DNA of 64,000 nucleotides from Diphasiastrum complanatum (Eukaryota > Streptophyta > Lycopodiopsida > Lycopodiales > Lycopodiaceae): the NCBI GenBank assembly GCA_029204225.1, contig CM055095.1, positions 53,719,944 through 53,783,943 on the forward strand. Direction: 5' to 3'. A program made the position numbers and the translations under genes. Positions 1-11,800 of the stretch are shown here, piece by piece. The notes under the pieces are model-generated. The model did not search any database and had not been told where the DNA came from. It saw nothing but the letters and a program-made list of their open reading frames with translations. Every line of letters begins with the position of its first letter. Position 1 is the first letter of the stretch.

Positions 1-23
1 ATCATCAATCAACTAAGGCCTAG

Positions 24-621
24 AAGACCAAAGATCAGAAGGCCCTAGCAGCGATCACGCTGAATCTAGCCGACTCCCAAATATCACATGTTACCACGTG
101 CAAGTCCTCCAAAGAAACATTAGACTTGTTATCAAATTTGTATGAGACTCACAATGTAACTACAAGGTTGCATCATAGACTAAAGTTTTTTACTTTAAGA
201 ATGTCTGATTCTACAGCCATTACTTCTCACATCAACAGTTTCAAGTCTTTATTAGATCAGCTATCAGCTGTAGGATGTGCTATTCAAAATGATGATGTTG
301 TCATGACCTTGCTTTCTTCTTCACCAAAGTCCTTTGAATACTTTGTTGTTGTGATCTCCACTCAATCTGACCTGACTCTTCAAAAGGTCATCAGTCATCT
401 TCTTCAAGAAGAACTGCGGAGAAAAACCAATGATCTGTCCATCAAAGACAAGTCCTTGGTCCTATACACCAAGAAGAAAGACTATTCCAATGGGCAAGAA
501 TCAAATGCAGCAGCAAAAGCCTCGTACTCAATCAACGAGTAGTGGATCGAACAAGAAACTCTTCTGCAAATATTGGAAGAGAGCTAATCACAACATTAAG
601 GAGTGTCGTATCCGCATCTAA
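24..621 (+). pseudogene. Copia-1 Gag fragment (UBN2 type, zinc knuckle damaged)
   Basis: This is the remains of a Ty1/copia Gag, the nucleocapsid protein that packages element RNA. The reading is open from about position 24 to 542 and aligns by eye with the gag at 19171 (shared features: an ISHV-like stretch, then a SKE.x.L.x.LY helix, then HIN.FK). The zinc knuckle is reached only after a change of frame near 430-540, so there is at least one frameshift. In the knuckle, the second Cys of CX2CX4HX4C reads Trp, so zinc binding is probably lost. The 5' LTR and start codon lie outside the window. Dead relic. Confidence 0.8.
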
Positions 622-666
622 AATGAGGCAAAGAAACAACAACAACAACAACCAGACTCCTCCAAT

Positions 667-1314
667 GTGGCGGAATTCAAGGAGCAAGATTTTGACAAAC
701 CATCACACTTGTTAATGGCTTACAATAGTAGCAACAAAGACTATGATAGCTGGTACCTAGACAATGGCGCTACCCAACACATGACTTCTCTCGAGGAATG
801 GTTAATTGAGTATGCAGCTTATAGCAAAGATCAATTCATCTATCTCGGAGATTCAAGCACCATTTGCATAGAAGGAAAAGGAATAGTCAAGATCATATTC
901 AAGAACGATCTTTCTATTTGTGTTCTGAATGTTCTTCACATACCTCAGCTATCTAAGAATCTGTTATCAGTCTCTAAGATAACAAATGAAGGCTACCTTG
1001 CTATTTTCTCTTCTAAACAGTGTACAATCTTCGATGAAGATACCACTCTGACTACATGCACTAGAATCGAAAATCTATATGTACTCTATGACTCAGTTGC
1101 ATTAGCTAGTACTTCTCATGAAAATGTAAACAATCATGCTATTTTGTGGCATAGTCGATTTGGACATGTGAATACAAGATCACTTTCTTACATGTGGTGT
1201 AATAATTTAGTTGATGGATTGTATTTCACTCTTTAATTAGATATTAAATTATTTTTCTATGAATCTTGCATCTATGGCAAATACTCTAGGAGCAAATTTC
1301 CTAGAACACATTCT
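667..1314 (+). pseudogene. Copia-1 protease and GAG-pre-integrase fragment
   Basis: This continues Copia-1. It holds a retropepsin-like site with DNGATQHM in place of the usual DSGAS.HM, then the typical 'NLLSVSKIT' stretch. The GAG-pre-integrase motif (LWHSRFGH) follows, then the ESC..GK..R.KFP zinc-binding segment. One in-frame TAA at 1234-1236 interrupts the reading, which otherwise runs in the same frame to 1314. There NA-1 has inserted; the integrase resumes at 6902. Confidence 0.8.
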
Positions 1315-2180
1315 TGTGAAATTTTAGAGAAATAAACCAAGAATAGATCTAGATCAGATCCTCAAAAGGTATTGGAAGCTAGATTACTTGATCTACTAAT
1401 CAACCAATGATTAGATCTAGAATAAGATCAATTTTCCATCAAAAATCTAGCAAGAACAACAAGTAAATGATTAAACTTAAGACCTACTGCCTTCACACAT
1501 GTGAATAACAGTAACTATACGGACTTACAGCAGAGAGTGAGGTACATAAGTGTTAGAAAGCAATAGAACCATAAAATCACAACACAAATATGAGAATACT
1601 CAAGATATGCCTCCAAAACCAAGATCTTGTTTCATTGATTTCTCAAAGTGGATCCATCATGGATTAAATACAAAAATCATCATACTCTCTCTCTCTCTAA
1701 GACACTTCTAGCACGTGTGAGACAAGTCATAGTGCTTATCCATATCCACTTTGGCTAAGATTCCATCAATTTGCTACATCATCATTGGTGGCTAGTGTTG
1801 ACCTTCTAGACTCCTACAAATTAGGAGATAGGTCCTACAATCTAGGAGATTTGACTTTTGACTTGTATGAAAACTATATACAATGGATCTAAACTTTCTA
1901 TATGATATTTCACACATGGGAGACCACTCCTACCCATGTGATATAGCACTTTCTACCACTAGAATGGTGCCAAGTGGCATAATACTACTAAACTAGTTTT
2001 TGGCCAATTTAGCCACTAGTTTCCAAATCAAATGATATGTACAACCTATTTGATCTATCTAAATGACTTAGGCATAGATTTCACATGTGGGAACAGGCAC
2101 CACCATGTCTAATGATGATAGGTACAAGTCATTATGGTATTTACAAGATTTAACCAAGTTAGCTTTTGCCAATTTTAACA
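1315..2180 (-). repeat. 3' LTR of element NA-1
   Basis: Long terminal repeat of 866 bp, beginning TGTGAAATTTTAG and ending CCAATTTTAACA on the plus strand, so it has TG...CA ends. It matches 6124-6901 with many substitutions. It also carries roughly 85 bp (about 2030-2120) that the other copy lacks. Next to it, inside the element, is a minus-strand purine tract (TTTTGAGGAGGAG, about 2181-2193), the expected polypurine tract. It holds the motif TTCACACATGTGAA near 1492-1505. Confidence 0.85.
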
Positions 2181-2241
2181 CTCCTCCTCAAAACTAACTT
2201 GATACATCTATGGTACATCTATTTACAACACTTAAAACTGA

Positions 2242-2998
2242 TCATTGCAGGTTCATAGGTGTGAAGATTAGCCAATACGTTTGATGAAGATCCAAGATCA
2301 CCATATCTGATAGTGCCTCCTTGATGTTGACTTCTTTGATGAACTTGAGAGCTTTACACCACTTGATCACTTTTTCCATTGATTTGTTCCATCCTTGAAA
2401 CATATGGTTGATCCAAAAGCTCCTCCTCCTTAAAAATAGCTGCAGTTCCATGAGAAAATAAATATTCCTTCTTGACTCATAAGGATCACAAAGATCCAAC
2501 ATCATGTTACCAAGATCCCGAGAATTAGGCTCATCAACATTGGCAAGACTATGCATGCTATAATAACCAAGAGTTTGCATCATATCTTCATGCTTGATTT
2601 CCATGCTAATCTCAGATCTCATGAGGCTAAATACTTCACTATGTAGATAAGTATCCTTAGAGGATGATTCACTTACTCTCATAAAGAGTTTACAATTTGC
2701 CTCAATACATGAAAAAACACAAATTTTCACACTATGAGTGAACAAATCACTCTTGCTCTTGCAAGACTAAAGAGCATACATTTGATAAAATAACCATTTT
2801 CTTTCTAATTGATCTAAAATCAATTTCAAATCATTAAGAACATCAACTATGTTCTCAAGAGAGACATCATACTCAACTAGCATTGCTTTACTCCAACTTT
2901 GAGTTGCAAAAGTCTCACTAAAGCAAATTGATTCACCAAATGACATAAGAGAAGCAAGCATGAGATGTATACCACTTGAAATGTGCTGCTCTTTCCCT
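2242..2998 (-). pseudogene. NA-1 C-terminal module, copy 2
   Basis: Two minus-strand open stretches (2767-2961 and 2242-2745) together form a second copy of the module encoded at about 3000-3655. Shared landmarks, in order, are an LMS..E...CF.E.F..Q.W.KA.L block and then CKL.MR.SE.S...DTY.H..V.SL. Homology is also visible at DNA level around 2640-2720 versus 3330-3430. I recognise no known domain and see no protease, integrase or RT motif. Stops and frameshifts show decay. The position next to the PPT makes it the 3'-most coding part of the element. Confidence 0.55.
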
Positions 2999-4267
2999 TA
3001 AAATGTGAGCCATATGAGCTCAACCATGTCTCTTGATATTCTTCTTGGAATCATAACTTGAGAAGGACTCTCCTCCTCGATCGTTGGCACACTTGAACCT
3101 TGAGATGACTCCTCAAGGTCAACTTCTTGGTGCTCCTCCTTGATGGAAATCTGAGACCTCCATGTCTCAAAATGATCACAACAAACATGATTATATAATG
3201 TGCACTTCATATGATCATCAACATTACTTATGCTAAAACCATAAGTCCAAAAATCACCATAGCTTGGCATACTTTTTCTAATATTGAAATCAAAAAGCAT
3301 TTCCATCTCAATAAGGCTAACTACTTGCTTATGGATATAAGTGTCCACTTTGGATGTTTCACTTATTCTCATAAGAAGTTTACAACTTGCCTTTAAAATT
3401 AAAAATTTACAATTTTCAACATTGTGAATGAACACATCATTCATGATCTTATTTAAACCAAAAGAAAATACATCATGAAGACATTTCCATTTCCTTGTCT
3501 TTATACTCAATGTAAGTTTACAAGGAAAACATGCTTTGTCTAGTATTGCCTTAATCCACCTTTGAGATACAAAAATCTCTTCAAAGCAAAATAGTTCTTC
3601 ATAAGATGTCATGAGAGCATAAATGGAACTAGATTGCTCCTCCTTACTCTTGCTTGGTTTATCTTGGATCATAACAATAACTTTGAACTTATCCAAAGTT
3701 CCAGACAAAATGCATTCCAAGGACATGAAATAAATCCAAGTGACATTAATGAAAGTGAGATCTATCTTTGCATCTTGGACCAAAGGCACTTCCAAATAAA
3801 AACTTCAAAAGGTTTGAAATGTGTGGTGATGGACTTTTGAACACAAATCTTGTAAGTCCTTGTGAGACTCCAAGCCTCATGCATCTTTCCACAAAGGAAA
3901 CACCTTTCCTTGGATTTGACCTTCTTGCCTTTGCACTTTGAACTTGAAGCTCCATCCTTCACCTCAGCCCCCTTGCTTTGGTTCTCCTTGGATGAATTGG
4001 TCTTCATTTTGTAGCATCTTGAGACAAAATGATCTCTCTTGCCACAAAGGTTGCACTTGCCTCCAATAGGTTACCACCTATTGATGCCATGATGAGGAAG
4101 TAAAACCTTGTGATATGACTTTTAAAAATGTAATTTGTGACTCTCAAGAGACTAGATTTGAACACATTCAACAATCTAGAAGGATCTACACAAGATCTAG
4201 ACCACAAATTTCGAATCATATCTCTTTTCAACCTAGTCAAATGGAAACTAAGCTTTGCTTTGATCAC
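2998..4267 (-). pseudogene. NA-1 Gag-like zinc-knuckle region plus C-terminal module copy 1
   Basis: Reading the minus strand from 4267, a Gag-like zinc knuckle of form CX2CX4HX4C (CNLCGKRDHFVSRC, plus 4015-4060) is reached by joining the frames at 4004-4267 and 3762-4007. A Lys/Ser-rich linker and another Cys pair (CFLCGKMH) follow. The ORF at 2998-3795 then encodes the unrecognised C-terminal module: LMTSYEELFCFEE...QRW.KAIL, CKLLMRISETS..DTYIH, and a QEVDL acidic tail. No pol domain is present in the internal region, so the element appears non-autonomous. Frameshifts separate the blocks. Confidence 0.55.
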
Positions 4268-6110
4268 TAAGACAAAAGCACTCTAGAAAATCATAAAAAT
4301 AAGATCCAAACATTACTATTGGACTCAATAAACACCAACGACTCTTTCTATTGAGATTTGAAATGGATTTGAAAAGATTTGACACCAAGATTTTCCTTTT
4401 CTCTTGACTAGTTTACTCAACTTTTGAGATTCTTGAACAAAGGATGGGTTTTGTTTCAAACACATGAAAATAAAACTTAATCACTTATTTTGGATCACTC
4501 TTGGCCCAAATACTCTACCATTTTAAAGTTGGATTGAATTTAATTTGGTTTGACAACAAACTATACCACAAATTTTCACTTAAAAAAAGGATCTACTTGA
4601 TCACATAAACTTTACATGTATAGTTGATTCAAACACACAAAGATCAGATCCAATTACCCCTTTTGGAATCCCTCTTGACCCAAAGAATCTCACTCTTGAG
4701 ATTTGGAATGGATACAAAATGGTTTGATAACAATCTATGTCAATAATTTTTCACCAAGCTTAAAAATTTAACATCTAGAGATTCACAAAGATCCCAACCA
4801 TGTATGAAAACTCAAATATGGACTCCTCCATGTTCTAGACACCCAATGGGATAACAACTTGACCCTCACACTCTCACAAAGAAAGGTGAATAGAACCTAT
4901 TTGAGTTTCATACATACAATGTCAAATTTGCTCAAAAAAATTGAATTCATTCACCCCTATTGGACTCCACTAAGTACCAATGACTCTACCTCTTTAGAGT
5001 TGGAATGAAATTCAAATATTCAGAAATGTGATGCTTATTTCTCACTAAGATATGTGCTTACAAAGAGCTAATGCCACTTAGCAAGATTTGATCACCATGA
5101 AGCAGACAATATTTCCACCAAAGTAAAGAAATGAGTTACTAGATCTTGCCCTCTACAAAGGAAGGAACTCTTAGGATTTTTGGATCAAACACTACACATG
5201 TGACTCACACACCTCTATGACTCTCTTTCAAGCCAAACGAAACTCAACCCTTTGAGTAGGAGTGGAACAATGTGACTTAGATCTCAAAAATCACTTCTAG
5301 AACTCTCCAACAATGCTTATCACCTTGTATTGGTAGATTTTGCCTTTATGAGTGTTTGTGCTCTAGAAATCCACTTAAGATTTCACTTGGAGGACTTATT
5401 CAAGGGTGGATTCTATCACTTAGATGCTTCTAGTCTCAACCCTTTCACTCTTGAACACATCTAGAATGAAGGTACAATGGATTTCAATCTCTTCCCTTGC
5501 AAATCACTCCTTAATCTATGGTTTTTGGCAATCTTTCACTCTCAACTTTAATGCACACCCAAAGCATCTGAGAATCAAATTTAATGTACTGTAATAAAGC
5601 TTCAAATCATCTACATGATTGATCTATACCAAGAATAAATCAAAGGAATAGAAACAATGCATTAGAAAGCTTGAAAAATGCACTAGATTGACTAGTTTTG
5701 GGTGTATTAGACATTAAATGCACCAAAACTAAATTTTATTGCTCAGAACAGGTTTTGTATGGCCTCACACGTATGGGGAGTACACTTGAATCGCACAACA
5801 ATATTTGGTACAAATATAATGATTCTATCTATCCATTCAAACTCGCTACCTCAAGATTAGCTAGTTTCCAAAAACTTGCTAGTTTGGGTGTATGAGTAAG
5901 ATATAGCATCAAAATGAAAAATATAGCTCCAAAACTAGTACTGTATAGACTCACACGTGTGAAAAGTACCCCTGCAGGCCACAACCAAGTTTGATGCACA
6001 AATATCAAGGCTAACTAATCTTCAAACTCGCCCACTCAAGATTAGTAAGTTTTCTCAAAAACTTGCCAATCTGGGTGTTGTTTAGATCAATGCTTCAATC
6101 TCTTGTACTT
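4268..6110 (-). repeat. NA-1 long 5' leader with degenerate tandem units
   Basis: About 1.84 kb between PBS and the first gag-like ORF without convincing coding sequence. At least four related segments recur near 4316, 4488, 4660 and 4957. Each has a TTGGA(C/T)TC...CCAA.GACTCTACC...GAG.TTGGAATG-like core, and the first three are about 170 bp apart. The end near the PBS (about 5890-6110) matches the leader of the related element at 18426-18775. Confidence 0.5.
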
Positions 6111-6123
6111 GGCTCTGATACCA
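6111..6123 (-). other. NA-1 primer binding site (initiator tRNA-Met type)
   Basis: On the minus strand, TGGTATCAGAGCC directly follows the LTR end (...TTTCACA). This is the usual plant copia PBS, complementary to the 3' end of initiator tRNA-Met. It fixes the element's orientation as minus. Confidence 0.85.
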
Positions 6124-6901
6124 TGTGAAATTTTAGAGAAATAAAGACCAAGAATGGATCTAGATCAGATCCTCGAGAGGTGTTGAAAGCTAGATTCTTG
6201 ATCTACTAATCAACCAATGATTAGATCTAGAATAAGATCAATTTCCCATCAAAAATCTAGCAAGAACAACAAGCAAATGATTAAACTTAAGACCTACTGC
6301 CTTCACACGTGTGAATAACAGTAACTGTATGGACTTACAGTAGGAGTGAAGTACATAAGTGTTAGAAAGCAATAGAACCATAAAATCACAACACAAATAT
6401 GAGAATACTCAAGATATGCCTCCAAAACCAAGATCTTGCTTCATTGATTTCTCAAAGTGGATCCATCATGGATTAAATACAAAAATCATCATAATCTCTC
6501 TCTAATCCACTTCCAGCACATGTGAGACAAGTCATAGTGCTTATCCATATCCACTTTGGCTAAGATTCCATTAATTTGCCAAATCATCATTGGTGGCGAG
6601 TGTTGACCTTCTAGATTCCTACAAATTAGGAGATAGGTCCTACAATCTAGGAGATTTGACTTTTGACTTGTATGAAAACTATATACAATGGATCTGAACA
6701 TTCTATATGATATTTCACACGTGGGAGACCACTCCTACCCATGTGATATAGCATTTTCTACCACTAGAATGGTGCCAAGTGGCATAATACTACTAAACTA
6801 GTTTTTGGCCAATTTAGCACTAGTTTCCAAATTAAACGATAGGTACAAGTCATTATGGTATTCACAAGATTTAACCAAGTTAGCTTTTGCCAATTTTAAC
6901 A
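6124..6901 (-). repeat. 5' LTR of element NA-1
   Basis: 778-bp partner of the LTR at 1315-2180, in the same orientation, with TG...CA ends. It lacks about 85 bp near its right end. Flanks are ATTCT (1310-1314) and ATTTT (6902-6906), a 5-bp target duplication with one mismatch. A perfect 14-bp palindrome, TTCACACGTGTGAA, lies at 6302-6315. Its many differences from the other LTR imply an old insertion. Confidence 0.85.
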
Positions 6902-6984
6902 ATTTTGTCAAGACAAAGCATGTGTTAGACCTTGTACATAGCGATTTTTGTGGTCCAATGCCAACTTCATCCTCATTCCATCTA
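6902..6984 (+). pseudogene. Copia-1 integrase fragment after the NA-1 insertion
   Basis: Reading resumes as ...FVKTKHVLDLVHSDFCGPMPT, the integrase zinc-finger/core junction (LVHSD.CGPM) that should follow the KFPRTHS sequence ending at 1314. This confirms that NA-1 sits inside Copia-1. It stops abruptly where a different copia begins. Confidence 0.7.
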
Positions 6985-7454
6985 TTACCAAGAATTTACT
7001 TAGTGTGAGTCAAGTAAAAGACAAGGGAAGTTGTTCAAACTAGATGCTTGTGTTATTGCTAACCAAGTTGGATGTGTTGCAAGAGAGCAAATATCTATTC
7101 AAGAGGTTTCGCATAAAAGGATGGGGCACCTCAACTTCAAGTCATTGGAGGTAATGGCTAGGATGCAAGTTGTGATTATGGTCTTCCAAGTTCCTTAAGT
7201 AGCATCAATCATGTTTGTGAGTCTTGTGCTTTGTCAAAGCCACATAGAATACCTTATACTAGATTTACATCTAGATCTACAAAGCCTTTTCAAATTGTAC
7301 ATTCGGATGTTCATGGAATTACTACAATTAGCAATAGTAGAGCTAAGAAGTATGTAAGTTTCATCGATGATTTTAGTAGATTTTGTTGCATCTATCTACT
7401 AAAGAGCAAAGATGAAGTGTATGATGTCTTTGTTAGGTTCAAGAATGCAAGGTA
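6985..7454 (+). pseudogene. Copia-2 GAG-pre-integrase and integrase N-terminal fragment
   Basis: This opens with a NLLSVSQVK-like stretch, then HKRMGHLNFKSLE (the GAG-pre-integrase HR.GH motif). Next come CESCALSKPHR...F and IVHSDVHG, followed by KKYVSFIDDFSRF, which contains the first catalytic-core Asp region. At about 7445 the sequence jumps straight into the RT domain, removing the rest of integrase. Several frameshifts are present. It is related to the copia at 42257-45258. Confidence 0.75.
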
Positions 7455-8161
7455 GAACCAAGTGGTATGAGGCTATGAAGCAAGAATATGATGCATTGAT
7501 CACCAACCATATTTGGGAGCTTGTGGATCCTCCATCCAACAAGCATATTATTGGTTGCAAGTGGGTATTTCGAATCAAGTACAACAAGATGGCACCATAA
7601 ACAAGTACAAGGCAAAATTATGTGCAAAGGGATTTGTTCGAATCCATGGACTTGATTATGAAGAGACCTTTGCACTCGTGGCGGAGATGGTGACAATAAG
7701 AATCATCATATCTATTGCTTGCTATTTCAAATGGAGGGTATTCCAATTGTATGTTTTCAATGCATTTCTCAATGGATATCTTGAAGATAAAATATATATG
7801 GAACAACCTCAAGGATTCATCAAGGATGAATCAAAAGTGTGCTTGCTATTCAAAAGTCTTTATGGACTCAAGCAAGCACCAAGATCTTGGTGTAATAGAC
7901 TCAACTCTTTTCGTATCTCACTAGGATTTATCCTAAGTGACTATGATCCTTCTATATATCTAAAGTTTGTTGCTAGTGATCTTGGCATTCTTATCATCTA
8001 TGTAGATGACATTATCCTTTGTGGAAGTTGTATCAAATTAGTTTAAAGCTGCACTTGGAAATGAGTTTAAATCTAGGAGAGATCCATTATATCTTAGGCC
8101 TAGATATTGACTTTCATGATGATTATGCTTTTATATGTCAATCTAGATATGATCTATCTAT
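7455..8161 (+). pseudogene. Copia-2 reverse transcriptase (part 1)
   Basis: Ty1/copia RT domain: EAMKQEYDAL..N.IWELVDPP, GCKWVFRIKYN, LCAKGF...GLDYEETFA, then NAFLNGYLE...YMEQPQGF, SLYGLKQAPRSW and the catalytic IYVDDII box near 7999-8016. Frameshifts lie near 7590 and 8045, and the MVTIRI region carries substitutions. Reading reaches YAFICQSRYDLS and is then cut by the non-autonomous element at 8162; it resumes at 13548. Confidence 0.85.
8157..8161. other. Target-site duplication TCTAT (left)
   Basis: The 5-bp direct repeat TCTAT immediately precedes the LTR at 8162 and recurs at 13548-13552 right after the other LTR. This is the expected integrase footprint, and the host copia reading frame continues across it. 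Confidence 0.95.
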
Positions 8162-8808
8162 TGTGAAAAATACAGATCCTAAGTGGATCTAAACTCCAAG
8201 ATCATTGGCTTGAATGCTTGCACTCCAAACTACATAAGCTAGGAATTGGCAACACATTCTATGCTACCTAGAATGCAAAGAACTTGATCAAAAAGCATTT
8301 ATCACAAATGGAAACTTCCATAAACATCAAGTGCGGCCCAAAATAGCATTATACAGTCCATAATACATCAGCCTACCACTTTTGGAAAGCACCTAAGATC
8401 ATACACACAAAGCTTGAACTCAATCACTACACAATGCCAACAATGGAAGGAGAACCCAATAGAAAAATCTCTCATTAAGCAAATGAATACAATGGATCTG
8501 CTCCAACCTGTTTCTCCACGGCCTACCTGCTATATATAGCTGAGAGAGATGACTCTCTCTCCTCTCTCTAGACCCTCCTTACCTAAAATATGCCCTATAT
8601 AGGTAAAATTGGCATATATGTCCAAAATACATGAAAATGGACTCATTTCGAAGGTCTTGAAATTTGACACTTCTTCATACTGAAAAAATACACTTACTAA
8701 AAATATCTAGACCTGTTTCACACGTGTGAAAAGTCAGATCCTAAACTATGTGCCATTTTTAGCAATTTTGGCCTAAAACTAGACAAGGAAATGTTGACAA
8801 TTTTCACA
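8162..8808 (-). repeat. 3' LTR of TR-GAG-like element
   Basis: 647-bp LTR with ends TGTGAAAA...TTTTCACA. By eye it is identical to 12901-13547 except for one A/G difference near 8661. A TATATATA-containing stretch lies near 8531-8538, possibly a promoter element. It carries the 16-bp perfect palindrome TTTCACACGTGTGAAA at 8716-8731. The near-identity of the two LTRs implies a recent insertion. Confidence 0.95.
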
Positions 8809-8821
8809 CTCCCTCTTCAAC
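8809..8821 (-). other. Polypurine tract of TR-GAG-like element
   Basis: On the minus strand a purine-rich GTTGAAGAGGGAG lies directly upstream of the 3' LTR and directly downstream of the ORF stop codon. This is the expected plus-strand priming site. The copia at 14706 has nearly the same sequence next to its LTR. Confidence 0.85.
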
Positions 8822-11800
8822 TTAACTTGCTAGTTTTACAACACTACTTTGTTCCAACTTAAGAATGATCTCCATCATCAGAATAGATCTCTTCTCAAGG
8901 ATCCTAATATGTACAAAATAGGACACAACATAATTGATATAGATAATAGTGTCCATATAGGATGCTTCACTATTTCTTACATCAATTTTACATAGAATCA
9001 TAAAAATGGTACATGTAAAAGAACATAGAATCTCAATTAATGAATTCCTCCATGTATCCATCTCTGGTTTCTCTGTAAAATAGCAGCAAACAGGTTGTAA
9101 ATGAAAGTGATCAACAAGTGTTTGCATGCCTCCTCCACATTTCACTATACATATAGTGAATGCAACATGTATCTCCATGAATGAACTTCCATCACCACCT
9201 TGCCTTTGTAGATCTTCAATCCATGAAAGCCTTTGAGTGAATGAATGCCAAAAAGATGTGTTCCCTACTCCATTTGAATGACCAAAACCTGAACTTGAAA
9301 TACTTGAAGTACCTCCACAAGATTTGCACACAACGCTTGATCCTACAATGTCAACAAGTTGCCAATTTGCCAACACTAGAATACTAGATCTTGAACTTTG
9401 TTCAAAAGAAAACATATTGACCACTTCAATACCTTTCAAGATCTGAATGAATTCATGTACTTGATCATACAAACCAGCAATGATAACTATTCCATCTCCA
9501 AGATCCAAAGGATGCAAAACTATGGAACTAGTTTTATTGAAATTTGACAATTTCAACACATTGACATAACAATGTTCATACATGAGATTAGGCAAGTGAG
9601 GTAGAGTAAGAAGACACTTCCTTGCAGCTCCAAAGACCTTACTTGAACCTTCAAGAACCTGTAAAAACAGATCCAAAATGCCTTGACCATTTGTCTCTTC
9701 TTTGATGCTTTTCACTAGCTTCGAATTGCCACTTGTCTCTTGGTGTTGATGAAGCAATCCAAGATCAACCTCTTGATCTTCCAATAAGACATCAAAGATC
9801 TTGCATATGTGAACATCTTCAGATCTGAAACTCTGAAGATACTCCCTCTCAAACACATGATTAAGATCCCACAAGATCTCATCAATGCTCAAATTTGACC
9901 CTTCACTATAGTTAGTGAAAACAATGCCACCATCATAAACCAAAAGATAGATTCCAACATTTCTATTTAACATGAAGTAGAGTAGGTGAAGATGAGTATC
10001 AAACCTAATCAAAACAGCCCTCTTGAGTTCATAACAAACCTCAATAAGCTCACCAATGATATCTCCCTTGCCTTGAAGAAGTTGCCACTTGAGTTGCTCC
10101 ATGTAGTCTTCTTCAACCAACCTTTTGCCATCTTGACCATGAATGAACAATCCACCACAATCATAGAATGCTTTGAGTTGATGAAGAGATGTTAGATCCA
10201 TGCTTTGGATCTTCCCAAGAACCACTCTTCCATTGCCCTTTCCTTCACAAGACTCCCTCTTAATGCTAGCACCACAAAAGTTAGAAACCTCCCTCTTGAT
10301 AGTTGCACCATAAGAAGTAGAAGACTCTTGAATATTAGAAGCCAAGAAAAGAATCCTTAGTACCTTCAACATAAGAGTGATTGAAGTACTCTCTCTTTTC
10401 AAACATGAACTTCTACTCAATGATTTAGGTAATGAGTCATATGATAATGATTCTTCCTCACTATCGTTCATAAAAACATCATTCAAAGTACATCCTACTT
10501 TGAACACTTCACATACTTCTCTTCCTTTTGACTTGTGATCTCCCTCACCAAGTCTCATGATAGAAACCTTTGATCTACTCTTTTTATGAAGAAATGTGAC
10601 ACCACTTGTTGCACAAATGACTTTATCACAAAAAGATGTAAAAGAACCATTTCCTTCAAGCATGCTCAAAGCACCATCATCTTTTCCCACATGATTACAT
10701 ACATCAATATGAAAAGAATTAGAAGAACAACCATCTTCTTGCAAAGAATGACACTTAGCATCTCCATCTTTTTCCATATGAACAAACAAGTCATTAGCAA
10801 CAATCACTTCCAAAGAAGAATCTTCATCAACTCCATTGATGAAGTTAGCTCCTTCCTTACCTTTTCCATTTTTGCACTTGCCATCTAGTTCCATTGAAGA
10901 GCCACCAAGACTTGAAAATCTATGAGTAGAAGAGTTCAAACATGATACTAATTTAGCACCACATGACTCCATTTGACTAGTAGGTAGCACTAGTCCATCT
11001 TCAAGATCCAATGGATCCAAAAAATTGACCATAGATTCACCAAAGCTTGCCAAGTTAGCACAACAATTATCATCTCCAAGAAGTACATTAGATCTCAACC
11101 TAGATCTAGCATTTTGTTTCTTATGGCATTCATTTGCAAAATGTCCTTTCACTCCACAATAAAAACATTTGAACTTGGACTTATCTTGCTTCCTACTTTG
11201 CAAAGAAGAAGAATGCTTTCCATGCTCCAAACTACCTTGCTTGGACCACTTGCCTTTGAACTTGCCCTTTGTGAAAAGAGCTTCTTCATCTCCACCTTGT
11301 GTTGATGCACCACCACCTTTGGCTTGCAACCTATGCTCTTCAGCCACCAAGATCTCTTGCAAGTCATTGACACTTGGCAAGGACTTTTGTATAGCAAAGC
11401 ATTGTACAAGGTTAGAATGTTCATCAAGCAAACCATTCAACATGACTTGAACTAGTTCCCCATCCTTTATGCTTTCATCTATGCATGCTAGATCATCATT
11501 CAAGGATTTAACCTTCAAGACAAATGAATGTGCACTCTCTCCCTCTCTTTGACAACTTTGGAAGATTTGCCTTCTTAGGGTGAGAACCCTAGATGTGGAT
11601 TTGGACTCATAGATCTTCTTCAAAGCATTCCATGCTTCACTTGAAGAAGTACATTTACCAACTTCTTTAAGAAGTTCATTGGTAACATTCATCTTTATGA
11701 TATGTAAGGCTCTTTTAGCCCTTCTATCAAAATTTAGTTGCTCTTGAAGAATTAGAGGTCTTTCTTCAATTCCCACAACTATATCCATTAGCTCATTCAA

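Noticed and set aside
9986-11450. Plus-strand ORFs opposite the 8822-11896 gene (9986-10195, 10586-10888, 11169-11450)
   Set aside because: They lie antisense to a 1024-codon ORF with clear Gag motifs and have no coding features of their own.
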